A stretch of 64,000 nucleotides of DNA from DASXUL01 sp036504855 (GCA_036504855.1 DASXUL010000031.1:20668-84667), one strand, 5' to 3'. Counted from the first letter of the stretch, positions 9,086 to 17,404 are shown. Notes: a model not told the origin generated them from the sequence alone. Translations and numbers: made by a program.

Positions 9086-9688
9086 TCAGATCGCGTCGTT
9101 CAAATGCTCGAGAAGCCACTGCGAGGCCGCGCGCATCGCGCGCCCCCGATGACTCACCATGTTCTTCTCGGACTCGGTCAACTCCGCCATGCTCCGGCCA
9201 TCGGCAAAGAGGAATACCGGGTCGTATCCGAACCCGCCTTCCCCGCGCGGCGAAAGGGCAATGGTCCCCTCCACCGAGCCGGCGCCTTCCCACAGCGCTC
9301 CGCCTGGGGCTGCAATGCAGACGGCGCAGACGAACCGCCCATCGCGTCGATCAGTGGGCACGCCTTCCATCGCGGAAAGCAATTTCGCAATGCGCTCGGC
9401 ATCCGTGGCGCCGTCCCCGGCCCACCGCTTTGAATGCAGCCCGGGGGCGCCGTCCAGCGCGTCCACCATCAAGCCGGAATCGTCCGCCAGGGCGATGGCC
9501 CCAGCGGCCGCGGCCACTGTCTGCGCCTTCAGGCGGGCGTTTGCGGCAAACGTCTCGCCCGTTTCCTCAACGTCGGTGATCTCGGCGGGGGCGGCGATGA
9601 CGTTCCATCCGCAATCAGCGAGCAACGACTTCATCTCGATGACCTTATGCGCGTTCGCCGTTGCCAGCATCAGTGTTCGAATAGGCAT
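9086..9688 (-). CDS. rdgB: XTP/dITP diphosphatase (RdgB/HAM1 family)
   Basis: The enzyme hydrolyses non-canonical purine nucleoside triphosphates (XTP, dITP) to monophosphates and keeps them out of DNA. The 200-residue product shows the family start (LMLATANAHKVIEMKSLL), the nucleotide-binding ETGETFAANARLKA, the catalytic region ALADDSGLMVDALDGAPG, and the C-terminal GFGYDPVF...SHRGRA. The ATG at 9688 matches the family N-terminus; a TTG four codons upstream is possible. It lies 44 bases upstream of the rph stop on the same strand; rph and rdgB are often adjacent in bacteria. Confidence 0.95.
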   Translation of the reverse strand: MPIRTLMLATANAHKVIEMKSLLADCGWNVIAAPAEITDVEETGETFAANARLKAQTVAAAAGAIALADDSGLMVDALDGAPGLHSKRWAGDGATDAERIAKLLSAMEGVPTDRRDGRFVCAVCIAAPGGALWEGAGSVEGTIALSPRGEGGFGYDPVFLFADGRSMAELTESEKNMVSHRGRAMRAASQWLLEHLNDAI

Positions 9689-9732
9689 ATGGTGCAACAA
9701 TGCGCCCCGGAAGGCGGTTCCTGACGCCGGCC

Positions 9733-10455
9733 TCAGCCGCGCGCCAGCGCTTCCTTCTGAACCTCAAACAGGTTGCGGATGCCGCCCTCCGCCAGGTCCA
9801 ACATGCGGGTGAGGCGCTCGCGCCCGAATGGCGCGCCTTCGGCGGCGCCCTGCACCTCCACAAACTGCCCCGCCGAGGTCATCACCACGTTCATATCCAC
9901 GGCGGCGGTGGAATCCTCGCGGTAGTTCAGATCCAGCGCTACCTGCCCGCCAACGATTCCTACGCTGATGGCAGCCAGGACATCGTGCACCGGGATGCGT
10001 TTCAGGCCGCGGGCGCGGGTCATCCATTCCAGAGCATCCATCATGGCCACATAGGCTCCGGTGATGGAGGCGGTGCGGGTGCCCCCGTCCGCCTGGATCA
10101 CGTCACAATCCACGGTAATGGTGCGCTCGCCCATGGCGGACAGGTCTACAACCGAACGCAGGCTGCGCCCGATGAGGCGTTGGATCTCAAGGCTGCGTCC
10201 GTTGGGCCGAGCCGTGGAATCGCGCTGGTTGCGGGTGTTGGTGGCGCGGGGCAACATGGAGTACTCGGCGGTGACCCAGCCGCGCCCGCTGTCCTTCAGG
10301 AACGGAGGGACGCGATCCTCCACGCTGGCGGCGCAGATGACCTTCGTGTCGCCAAAAGCCACCAGGCAGGAGCCCTCGGGGTGTTTCAGGAATTGCCGCG
10401 TGATGCTCACGGGGCGCAGTTCGTCCCAGGCCCGACCGTCCGATCTTCCGTTCAA
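9733..10455 (-). CDS. rph: Ribonuclease PH, TTG start
   Basis: RNase PH is a phosphorolytic 3'-5' exoribonuclease that trims tRNA 3' ends. The 240-residue product carries DGRAWDELRPVSIT, FGDTKVICAASVEDRVPPFL, GRGWVTAEYSMLPRAT, and IQADGGTRTASITGA, all family signatures. The open frame reaches 10524, but the extra residues are Arg-rich and unlike the family. A TTG at 10455 with AGGAGG at 10462-10467 (six-base spacing) gives the usual length. Position next to rdgB supports the call. Confidence 0.95.
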   Translation of the reverse strand: MNGRSDGRAWDELRPVSITRQFLKHPEGSCLVAFGDTKVICAASVEDRVPPFLKDSGRGWVTAEYSMLPRATNTRNQRDSTARPNGRSLEIQRLIGRSLRSVVDLSAMGERTITVDCDVIQADGGTRTASITGAYVAMMDALEWMTRARGLKRIPVHDVLAAISVGIVGGQVALDLNYREDSTAAVDMNVVMTSAGQFVEVQGAAEGAPFGRERLTRMLDLAEGGIRNLFEVQKEALARG

Positions 10456-10520
10456 CAGCTTCCTCCTCCGGCGCCGGGAACAGCGCACCCGCTCAGGATA
10501 GGCGGGGGCGCCGGACCGGA

Positions 10521-11351
10521 TCAATTGCCGGCCGCCAATCCCTTGCGCAGAAGGAACGCCCCCTTATCGGTTCGCATGGGAAGAGCGCGGAGCGCTGGGA
10601 ACTCCGCCAGCCATCGCCGCACGCACTCCTGCTCGTCCGGGCGGATGCCGTCGTCAACGAGGATCAGCGCTCCGTCGGCGAGCCGCGAATAGAGCATCGG
10701 CAAGGCGGGGTAGCGGGCCAGCGGCTGCACCGTCTCGGGCGGCCCGTCAATGACGAGAAGGTCGATGGCATCCACGCCATCCAGCGCCGAAACGTCGTAC
10801 CATCGCCATGGATTGGCCCCGATGCGATGCTCGCACAGCGGCGCGTCGTGCACCGTAGCAAAGCCCGCCAGGCCGTGGATGGCAAGGGTCCGCCGCGTCT
10901 CGCAGGCGAAGACCGCGTCGTGGTCCAGCGAGACCACGCGGCCGCCGCCGAGCCGCTCCAGCGTATAGGCCGAGATCAGGGTAGAGACGCCGCTTCCCAG
11001 TTCCACGATGGTGCGCGGCTTCGCCTCCAGGTTCAGGTTGATGAGGGTGCGGGCGAAATCCGCGGAGGCCGCCCAGCCGCCCATCGGGGGCAGCGGCGCG
11101 CGCACCGGCAGGCATGCCAGTACGTTCGCCAGCGCCTCGCTCTGGCGCGCGGCCTCCTCCATGCGGGCAAGGATGTCCGCGTAACGCCTCTTCGCGAGGA
11201 TGAAGCCCGCCGCCGACAGCCCCAACCCGGCGGCGACAATGGGCAGCAATACCGCCGGCCCCCACAGCGGCCAGCCCGCGGCGCCCAGGATCAGGGCGGC
11301 CAACCCAAATGCGGCGGCCAGCTTCTTTCCACTCAGGTTCGGCGTCATCAT
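10521..11351 (-). CDS. Class I SAM-dependent methyltransferase with N-terminal membrane segments
   Basis: The 276-residue protein starts at the first of two adjacent ATGs, with GAGGTG six bases upstream. Residues about 10-55 form two hydrophobic segments. The C-terminal domain resembles methyltransferase family 24: motif I IVELGSGVSTLISAYTLE, an acidic strand end VVSLDHD, and IDLLVIDGPPETV followed by ILVDDGIR. The substrate is unknown; related enzymes act on sugars or small acids. It ends 65 bases before the rph start on the same strand. Confidence 0.75.
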   Translation of the reverse strand: MMTPNLSGKKLAAAFGLAALILGAAGWPLWGPAVLLPIVAAGLGLSAAGFILAKRRYADILARMEEAARQSEALANVLACLPVRAPLPPMGGWAASADFARTLINLNLEAKPRTIVELGSGVSTLISAYTLERLGGGRVVSLDHDAVFACETRRTLAIHGLAGFATVHDAPLCEHRIGANPWRWYDVSALDGVDAIDLLVIDGPPETVQPLARYPALPMLYSRLADGALILVDDGIRPDEQECVRRWLAEFPALRALPMRTDKGAFLLRKGLAAGN

Positions 11352-11490
11352 CACATTCACCTCGTAAAGACATGGGGCATGGCGGCAAAACGGGCCACGC
11401 GATCGGCTTCGACAGAGCGGGCAATGGGTACGGGCACAGTGTAGGACGCGAGCGTTCCGCCGAACCAACCGAACCGCCCCCCCGCCCCCC

Positions 11491-11570
11491 AATCCTGGGG
11501 GACCCAAAAGTGAACGCGCGGTTCTGACGCGACGCTTACGCCGAGCGAATGGCTTGGGTCCCCCAGGATT
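11491..11570. repeat. Palindromic element (AATCCTGGGGGACCCAA arms)
   Basis: A 17-base arm at 11491-11507 is repeated exactly in inverted orientation at 11554-11570, with a 46-base spacer. The flanks are C-rich on the left and G-rich on the right, extending the symmetry imperfectly. It lies between the divergent methyltransferase and DCC-protein genes and ends 23 bases before the DCC start codon. It resembles a dispersed REP-like palindrome; no second copy is seen here. Confidence 0.8.
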
Positions 11571-11593
11571 GGTGGGCAGGGGGGCAGAGAAGC

Positions 11594-12019
11594 ATGAACA
11601 CGAAAAGACCCTACACAACACTGGGGCTCATCCTGGCCGCCGGCGCCGCAAACGCGTGGCGCAACCGCCGGCGCGGGCCGGCGACGGTCGTCTACGACGG
11701 CGCGTGCCCCCTGTGCGTGGCGGCCGTGGACCGGCTGCGGGGGTGGGATGCGGGCGGCGTCCTTCGCTATGCCGACGCGCGCGCCGCGGGGGGCGAGTCG
11801 CCGCGCGAAATGCGCCTCGAGTTTCCGGATGGCCGGAGCCTGGGCGGGTTCGACGCCGCGCGCGCCCTTTGCCTGCTGCTGCCGCGGCTGCGTCCGCTGG
11901 CCCCGCTGCTCTTCGTCCCCGGGATCCGAACTCCGGGCGCCCTCGCCTACCGTCTGGTCGCCAGGTTTCGCCCCATCCCCGGCCGCTGCCAGGGCGGCTC
12001 CTGCGCCCGTGGGAAATGA
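11594..12019 (+). CDS. DCC-family thiol-disulfide oxidoreductase-like protein (DUF393)
   Basis: The 141-residue protein contains VVYDGACPLCVAAVDRLRGWD, the DxxCxxC signature of the DCC/DUF393 family, thioredoxin-fold proteins whose physiological substrate is mostly unknown. The start at 11594 gives a short N-terminal hydrophobic stretch before the motif. A frame extending upstream would run into the palindrome at 11554-11570, so the internal ATG is preferred. Only a weak AGAGAAG ribosome site is visible. Confidence 0.75.
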   Translation: MNTKRPYTTLGLILAAGAANAWRNRRRGPATVVYDGACPLCVAAVDRLRGWDAGGVLRYADARAAGGESPREMRLEFPDGRSLGGFDAARALCLLLPRLRPLAPLLFVPGIRTPGALAYRLVARFRPIPGRCQGGSCARGK

Positions 12020-12101
12020 GCGTCCAGGCATGACGCGCCCGGCCTTAGACAGACCATAAGATTAACACCCCTGCCCACGATTTCGCGTCGTACCGCCGGT
12101 T

Positions 12102-12107
12102 TATAAT
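12102..12107 (+). promoter_or_regulatory. Candidate -10 box of the nrdJ promoter
   Basis: TATAAT at 12102-12107 would place transcription start near 12114, immediately ahead of the two NrdR boxes and about 195 bases before nrdJ. The -35 region is poor. Confidence 0.5.
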
Positions 12108-12117
12108 GCGGGTACTG

Positions 12118-12133
12118 CGCCTACATATAGTGT
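12118..12133 (+). promoter_or_regulatory. NrdR box 1
   Basis: The 16-mer CGCCTACATATAGTGT matches the published NrdR consensus (acaCwAtATaTwGtgt) at 12 of 16 positions, with the right half complete. It starts 32 bases before a second box, the helical-phase spacing typical of tandem NrdR sites, just after a TATAAT hexamer. Confidence 0.8.
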
Positions 12134-12149
12134 GTCGCAGCCATCTGGT

Positions 12150-12165
12150 ATACTATATCTTGTGG
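12150..12165 (+). promoter_or_regulatory. NrdR box 2
   Basis: The 16-mer ATACTATATCTTGTGG matches the NrdR consensus at 13 of 16 positions. Together with box 1 it predicts repression of nrdJ by NrdR when (d)ATP is plentiful. The nrdR gene is not in the window. Confidence 0.8.
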
Positions 12166-12309
12166 TTGCCCCACATTAACACTGCGGGCCACTTGAAGAA
12201 CCGCCGACAATTGTGGTCGTGTTCTTTGCCCTGTTTTCAGATTCATGCAGTCCGGCGGCGCGAGGAGCTTTAGGGCGACCCCGCCGCGACCGATAAAGGA
12301 GTTCGGATC

Positions 12310-15138
12310 ATGTTGGACACCCATCCGGGATCGGACGCGGGAGACGGGTTCACGCTCGGCGCCCCGCCCGCGCGCAAATCGCGCGCCAAGAAAGCCGTCC
12401 GGCGCGGCATCACCGTGCGCCGGTTCTTCACCGAGCCGGACGTCCACCCCTTCGATGAGCTCGAATGGGAGATGCGCTCCGCCGCCATCACCGACGAGAG
12501 CGGCAAGATCATCTTCGAGCAGAAGGATGTGGAAATGCCGGTCAGTTGGAGCCAACTGGCCACCAACGTCGTCGTCTCCAAATACTTCAAGGGCCCCATT
12601 GACACGCCGCAGCGCGAGCGCAGCCTGAAGCAACTGATCGGCCGCGTTACCGCCACCCTCACCGCCTGGGGCGTGAAGGACAACTATTTCGCGGACCAGG
12701 AGGATGCCGAGGCTTTCAACGCCGAGCTTTCCTACCTGCTGGTGAACCAGTACGCCGCCTTCAACAGCCCGGTGTGGTTCAACGTGGGCGTGGAAGCGAA
12801 CCCGCAGTGCTCCGCCTGCTTCATCCAGAGCGTGCAGGACAACATGAGCAGCATCATGGACCTCGCCAAGAACGAGGTGATGCTCTTCAAGTACGGTTCC
12901 GGCACCGGCTCCAACCTCTCCAACATCCGCAGCTCCAAGGAGCATCTGGGCGGCGGCGGCGTGGCCAGCGGCCCCGTTTCCTTCATGAAGGGGTACGATT
13001 CGTTCGCCGGCGTCATCAAGTCCGGCGGCAAGACGCGCCGCGCGGCCAAGATGGTGATCCTGAACGCGGATCACCCGGATATCGAGGAGTTCATCAACTG
13101 CAAGGCCTCGGAAGAGAGGAAGGCCTGGGCGCTGATCGACGCCGGCTATGACGGCGGGTTCAACGTGGTTGGCGGCGCCTACGACAGCATCCAGTTCCAG
13201 AACGCCAACAACTCCGTGCGCGCCACCGACGACTTCATGCGCGCCGTGGACCAGGACGGCGATTGGACCACCCGCTTCGTTACCACCGGCGAGCCGTACG
13301 AAACGAAGAAGGCCCGCGAGTATATGCGCCAGATCGCCGAGGCCGCCTGGGTCTGCGGCGACCCCGGCATGCAGTTCCACACCACCATCAACGACTGGCA
13401 TACCTGCCCGAACACCGCCCCCATCAACGCCTCCAACCCGTGCAGCGAGTACGTGTTCCTGGATGACTCCGCCTGCAATCTCGCCAGCCTGAACCTGATG
13501 AAGTTCCGCGAGGAAGACGGCGCCCTGGATATCGACGCGTTCTGCCACGCGGTCAGCATCTTCGTGCTGGCCCAGGAGATCATCGTCGGGAACGCGGCCT
13601 ATCCCACCGAGGCCATCGAGAAGAACAGCCATGCCTACCGCCCGCTGGGCCTCGGATACGCCAACCTGGGCGCGCTGCTGATGGCGCGCGGCGTGCCTTA
13701 CGACAGCGATGAAGGCCGGGCCATCTGCGGAGCCATTACCGCCCTGATGACCGGCCAGGCCTACAAAACCAGCGCGCAGATCGCCGCCCACACCGGCCCC
13801 TTCGCCGGCTTCGCGGCCAACCGCGAACCCTGCCTGCGCGTCATCAAGAAGCACGGCGCCGCCGTGAACACCATTGACCCGAAGAAGTGCTCCGAGGACC
13901 TCCTGGAAGCCGCCAAGGAAGTCTGGTCGGACGCCTACGCGGTGGCCAGCGAGCACGGAGTGCGCAACGCCCAGGTGACCGTGCTGGCGCCCACCGGCAC
14001 CATCGCCTTCTTCATGGACTGCGACACCACCGGCATCGAGCCGGACATCGCGTTGGTGAAGTACAAGAAGCTGGTGGGCGGCGGACTGCTGAAGATCGTG
14101 AACCAGACCGTGCCCGAGGCCCTGACGCGGCTCGGCTACGACGCGGATGAGGTATCCGGCATCCTGGACTATATCGACCAGAACGACACGATCGAGGGCG
14201 CGCCCGGGCTGCGGGATGAGCATCTGCCGGTGTTCGATTGCGCCTTCAAGCCCGCCAATGGCCTGCGCAGCATCCACTACATGGGCCACGTCCGCATGAT
14301 GGCGGCGGCCCAGCCGTTCATCAGCGGCGCCATCTCGAAGACGGTGAACATGCCCCACACGGCCACCGCCGAGGAGATCGCCCACACCTACCTGGAAGCC
14401 TGGAAGCTGGGGCTGAAGGCCATCGCTATCTACCGCGACGGGTGCAAGCGCACCCAGCCGCTGAACACCAGCCGCGACGCCGGTTCCGGCGCGCAGACGC
14501 CCGCCAACCAGGTCGTGATGGCCCCCGAAGCGCGCCCGCAGCGGCGGCGCCTGCCGGACGAGCGCAACAGCGTGACCCACAAGTTCAGCGTGGCCGGCCA
14601 TGAGGGCTATATCACCGTTGGCCTGTATGAAGACGGCACGCCCGGCGAGGTGTTCATCACCATCAGCAAGGAAGGCAGCGTGGTTAGCGGCATGATGGAT
14701 GCTTTTGCCACCGCCATCAGCCTGAACCTGCAATACGGCGTGCCCCTGGGCGTGCTGGTGAAGAAGTACAGCCACATGCGCTTCGAGCCCAGCGGCTTTA
14801 CCCAGAACAAGCAGATCCCCATCGCCAAGAGCATCGTGGACTACATCTTCCGCTGGATGGCGCTGAAGTTCATGCCGGACACGGAACAGCCCAACCTGCC
14901 GCTGGAGATGGAGCCCGTTAAGCCGGTCGCCAACGGCAACGGCAAGAGCAACGGCCTCACCGGCCTGGCCATGGCCGCCCTGGGCGCCAACAAGTCGGTG
15001 ACCCTGGCCTCTCAGGAAGCCCTGGTCTACCAGACCCAAACCGACGCCCCGCCCTGCCCCGAGTGCGGCACCATCATGACCCGCTCCGGCAGTTGCTACC
15101 GCTGCATCAACTGCGGAGGCACCAGCGGCTGCTCGTAG
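12310..15138 (+). CDS. nrdJ: Adenosylcobalamin-dependent (class II) ribonucleotide reductase
   Basis: NrdJ reduces ribonucleotides to deoxyribonucleotides using a radical made from coenzyme B12, so it works with or without oxygen. The 942-residue product has the class II substrate site N376-P-C378-S-E380 (thiyl-radical Cys between Asn and Glu) followed by CNLASLNL, the phosphate-binding segment LAPTGTIAFFMDCDTTGIEP, and a C-terminal zinc ribbon-like tail with C916/C919 and C929/C932/C935, where the redox cysteines that regenerate the active site normally lie. AAAGGAG precedes the ATG by eight bases. Two tandem NrdR boxes lie upstream. No cobalamin riboswitch motif was seen. A GC hairpin follows the gene. 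Confidence 0.96.
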   Translation: MLDTHPGSDAGDGFTLGAPPARKSRAKKAVRRGITVRRFFTEPDVHPFDELEWEMRSAAITDESGKIIFEQKDVEMPVSWSQLATNVVVSKYFKGPIDTPQRERSLKQLIGRVTATLTAWGVKDNYFADQEDAEAFNAELSYLLVNQYAAFNSPVWFNVGVEANPQCSACFIQSVQDNMSSIMDLAKNEVMLFKYGSGTGSNLSNIRSSKEHLGGGGVASGPVSFMKGYDSFAGVIKSGGKTRRAAKMVILNADHPDIEEFINCKASEERKAWALIDAGYDGGFNVVGGAYDSIQFQNANNSVRATDDFMRAVDQDGDWTTRFVTTGEPYETKKAREYMRQIAEAAWVCGDPGMQFHTTINDWHTCPNTAPINASNPCSEYVFLDDSACNLASLNLMKFREEDGALDIDAFCHAVSIFVLAQEIIVGNAAYPTEAIEKNSHAYRPLGLGYANLGALLMARGVPYDSDEGRAICGAITALMTGQAYKTSAQIAAHTGPFAGFAANREPCLRVIKKHGAAVNTIDPKKCSEDLLEAAKEVWSDAYAVASEHGVRNAQVTVLAPTGTIAFFMDCDTTGIEPDIALVKYKKLVGGGLLKIVNQTVPEALTRLGYDADEVSGILDYIDQNDTIEGAPGLRDEHLPVFDCAFKPANGLRSIHYMGHVRMMAAAQPFISGAISKTVNMPHTATAEEIAHTYLEAWKLGLKAIAIYRDGCKRTQPLNTSRDAGSGAQTPANQVVMAPEARPQRRRLPDERNSVTHKFSVAGHEGYITVGLYEDGTPGEVFITISKEGSVVSGMMDAFATAISLNLQYGVPLGVLVKKYSHMRFEPSGFTQNKQIPIAKSIVDYIFRWMALKFMPDTEQPNLPLEMEPVKPVANGNGKSNGLTGLAMAALGANKSVTLASQEALVYQTQTDAPPCPECGTIMTRSGSCYRCINCGGTSGCS

Positions 15139-15166
15139 TCGACTCCAAAACCCGTTCGTGAACCGG

Positions 15167-15192
15167 GGGCCGCGCCAGACTTGGCGCGGCCC
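15167..15192 (+). terminator. GC hairpin after nrdJ
   Basis: GGGCCGCGCC (15167-15176) pairs with GGCGCGGCCC (15183-15192) over a six-base loop, 28 bases after the nrdJ stop. No T-tract follows, so it is either a weak or Rho-assisted terminator or an mRNA-stabilising hairpin. Confidence 0.55.
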
Positions 15193-15232
15193 TCCGACCA
15201 TCTCGGTTAGCCGAGTAGGAGAAAGCACAAAG

Positions 15233-16081
15233 TTGACGTTTTCCGAAAGAATGGGGATCGTGAAGCCTCGCGAGGCGCTCCAGGTTAGCCGGATCGATAC
15301 CGCGCTGCGTTACTCACTTTGGAACACAGTTGTGTCTGCCTTCGGCAATGACTGGCGCAAACTTGCCGGTCTGTTGTTCGACAAACACTGCAAACTACCA
15401 GTAGACTCCCTGCCCGACAAATCATACTGCGAACATCGCGGTGGCCGTGACGAGAACAGCCCATGCCGCCACTGGCTTCTGGATAAGTTCAACTGCTGCC
15501 CCTGGTACGAGGTATACGACCTGTTGGAGTGCATAGTCACCAACTTGAACCTGCTTCAGCCAGACGCCGTGCTGCAGAGACAATTCCTGCAGGAGGTCAG
15601 CCAAGTTCTAGAGCGTGAGGGCTCAGGCTACCGCCTCATTGGGACCGAGTTCGCCCCCATAGCATCAGAGGCAGACATTGCGGCGATTGAGGCGGCTCAG
15701 CGCTCGCCATTGGTAGGTGCCAGCACGCACATCAGCAAGGGCCTCTCCTGCTTCGCACGGAAACCCGAACCAGACTACCACAATTGCATCAAGGAATCTA
15801 TCACTGCGGTGGAGAGCGTCTGCAAGATCATCGTCGGCGACGACAAGGCTACACTTGGCAAGGTGCTCAGTAAGCTCGACAGCGTCATGCCCATTCACAA
15901 AAGCCTGCGCCAGTCCATGGACTTCCTGTACGCATTCACAAACGATGAGGGCGGCATCCGGCATGCCGGCTCGACCAAGTCCGAAGTCGGTTGCGCCGAA
16001 GCCAGGTTCTGCTTGGTGACGTGTTCCGCCCTCGTCGGTTACCTCACCGACAAGGCGCGGGAGACTGGCCTTCTTTCGTAG
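15233..16081 (+). CDS. AbiJ-like abortive-infection protein (AbiJ-NTD4 plus HEPN-type C-terminus)
   Basis: The 282-residue protein begins TFSERMGIVKPREALQ after a TTG start at 15233, with AGGAG at 15217-15221. This N-terminus and the following LRYSLWNTV match the AbiJ N-terminal domain 4 of phage-abortive proteins. The C-terminal part (CIKESITAVESVCKII, then DEGGIRHAGSTKS) matches the HEPN-like C-terminal region of the same proteins, a presumed ribonuclease triggered by infection. No partner gene lies next to it. Its codons are visibly less GC-rich than those of nrdJ, and it lies between two palindromes, both consistent with horizontal gain. An upstream reading from 15158 is unlikely because it runs through the hairpin. 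Confidence 0.75.
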   Translation: MTFSERMGIVKPREALQVSRIDTALRYSLWNTVVSAFGNDWRKLAGLLFDKHCKLPVDSLPDKSYCEHRGGRDENSPCRHWLLDKFNCCPWYEVYDLLECIVTNLNLLQPDAVLQRQFLQEVSQVLEREGSGYRLIGTEFAPIASEADIAAIEAAQRSPLVGASTHISKGLSCFARKPEPDYHNCIKESITAVESVCKIIVGDDKATLGKVLSKLDSVMPIHKSLRQSMDFLYAFTNDEGGIRHAGSTKSEVGCAEARFCLVTCSALVGYLTDKARETGLLS

Positions 16082-16131
16082 CGCCCGGGCGTTACGCCGT
16101 GCGGAGGCTCTTCGGCGCGATGTGTAGCCTT

Positions 16132-16290
16132 CCTTCCCACGTCACCCTGAGGAACGAAGGGTCTCGGCCTTGCGCTGCGTCGTGGGAGACGTCTCAGGCA
16201 CCCGATACCACCTTGGCATGGGTGCTTGAGACGTTTTTTGTTGCGGGCGGCCAGGCCGAGACCCTTCGTTCCTCAGGGTGACGTGGAAGG
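16132..16290. repeat. Long inverted repeat with nested terminator
   Basis: The left arm 16132-16170 (core GTCACCCTGAGGAACGAAGG) and right arm 16253-16290 are reverse complements over about 38 bases with one indel. Inside lies a second hairpin with a T-tract. It follows the AbiJ-like gene and looks like a dispersed repeat element. Confidence 0.85.
16189..16240 (+). terminator. Rho-independent-type terminator nested in the inverted repeat
   Basis: ACGTCTCAGGCACCC (16189-16203) pairs with GGGTGCTTGAGACGT (16220-16234) with one mismatch and is followed directly by further T residues, giving a run of six. It would end transcription of the AbiJ-like gene. Confidence 0.65.
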
Positions 16291-16369
16291 GAGGCGACTC
16301 GCATCGCGAACGGAAGCCCCGCGCGCGGACGGGTCAGGACGGCCAGCGTCCCTTGGCGCGGCGCGGGGC

Positions 16370-16389
16370 GGACACGGCAGGCCGTGTCC
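16370..16389. repeat. Short palindrome GGACACGG/CCGTGTCC, copy 1
   Basis: An eight-base stem (16370-16377 and 16382-16389) encloses a CAGG loop. The same stem with a CTTC loop recurs at 39631-39650, so this is a repeated REP-like palindrome and not a chance hairpin. Confidence 0.6.
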
Positions 16390-16717
16390 CTTCGCTTACC
16401 TGGTTCCCTCCGCCGAACGGTGGACGGCCGGGCCCACCGGGTCCGGGCGGCTCCGGCGCGGCCCTTCAGGGCCATCATGGCCGATGGCCCGTAGACGGGG
16501 GGGTCCAACCCCCGGCCCACCTCCCGCCCAGCCTCTCCCCGCTGACGGCTGATAGCTGACGGCTTCTTATATGACGCGCTTATGAACTCTCTGTGAATTC
16601 TCGCGGCCGCTGAGCGTGGAGGCGCTTCGGGGACGCTTAAGAGGGCGGTTTTGGGGCCGAAGACCCAGATGGTTGCGCACCCAATAACCGAAACGAATAG
16701 GCACGGAGGCCACAACA

Positions 16718-17311
16718 ATGACCATCTCAGGTCTCGGTTCCAGCTACAACATCAAATCGTTGACCGGAACCCAAAGCACATCATCGATCGCCAGCCTGCT
16801 GGCGACGGAGGACACAGACAGCGCGAGTTCCACATCCAGCGCCGCCGATCTGTCGAAGCCAGGCCAGATGCTGGCCAAGTTGAAGCAGCTTCAGCAGGAA
16901 GACCCGGCCAAGTTCAAGGAAGTCGTCAGCAAAATCGCGGACAAGCTCTCGGCCGCGGCCGAGAAGGCCGGCGCGGATACCAAAGACGGCAAGTTCCTTA
17001 CGAAGCTCGCCAGCGATTTCCAGAAGGCGGCGGACACGGGCGACCTCTCGTCGCTGGAGCCGCCGGCTCGCCCGGCCAATGACGCCATCGCCGCCTACAA
17101 GTCGCTCAGCGGCAGCGATGGCAGCGCGCTCGGCAAAGCAGCCAACGGCAAGGGCCCCCGCGGCGCCGGCGGACCTCCTCCGGGCGGACCGCCGCCCGCC
17201 AGCAGCGCCTCCGACGACGATGACGACTCCGACACGACCACTGTGAAGTCCCTGCTGGATCAGATCGACGACGAACTGACCGCCGCCCTCAGCGGAAGCT
17301 CCGAGTCCTGA
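16718..17311 (+). CDS. Hypothetical low-complexity acidic-tailed protein
   Basis: The 197-residue protein is rich in Ser, Ala, Lys and Asp. Residues about 45-115 (SKPGQMLAKLKQLQQEDPAKFKEV and following) form a helical segment that I have seen in uncharacterised bacterial proteins. The segment about 145-165 is a Gly/Pro-rich linker, followed by a run of five Asp and a helical C-terminus. There is no signal peptide or membrane segment. GGAGG lies eight bases before the ATG. The function is unknown; the protein is likely partly disordered. Confidence 0.65.
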   Translation: MTISGLGSSYNIKSLTGTQSTSSIASLLATEDTDSASSTSSAADLSKPGQMLAKLKQLQQEDPAKFKEVVSKIADKLSAAAEKAGADTKDGKFLTKLASDFQKAADTGDLSSLEPPARPANDAIAAYKSLSGSDGSALGKAANGKGPRGAGGPPPGGPPPASSASDDDDDSDTTTVKSLLDQIDDELTAALSGSSES

Positions 17312-17346
17312 TCTCACCCCCAGGTGCATAGAGCGATGATTAGCTG

Positions 17347-17404
17347 AATGCCGAAGCCGGCGCGGAACGACAATCCCCCTCCCGCTCTCGCCGGCTCCGG
17401 CATT
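17347..17404. terminator. Hairpin between convergent genes
   Basis: AATGCCGAAGCCGGCG (17347-17362) pairs with CGCCGGCTCCGGCATT (17389-17404), one mismatch, 26-base loop. It lies between the acidic protein gene and the small membrane protein gene and could end both transcripts. Confidence 0.55.

Larger units (their letters stand above)
16082..16717. other. Repeat-rich non-coding region
   Basis: Apart from the inverted repeat and nested terminator, this stretch holds a GGACACGG/CCGTGTCC hairpin at 16370-16389 and an unpaired TCAGC-type heptad run at 16541-16565. Open frames on both strands here are composition shadows of the palindromes. The leader of the next gene starts in the last hundred bases; no clear promoter was found. 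Confidence 0.5.

Noticed and set aside
10456..10524. Upstream extension of rph to 10524
   Set aside because: The extra residues are Arg-rich and unlike RNase PH. A TTG with an ideal AGGAGG at 10462-10467 gives the family length.
12166..12309. Possible cobalamin riboswitch upstream of B12-dependent nrdJ
   Set aside because: No B12-box consensus was found. The leader is too short for the usual aptamer, and the NrdR boxes explain regulation.
12121..15228. A 1035-codon open frame on the minus strand opposite nrdJ
   Set aside because: It is an antisense shadow of GC-rich codons. Its translation is His/Gly/Val-rich without domains, and the plus strand encodes an unmistakable NrdJ.
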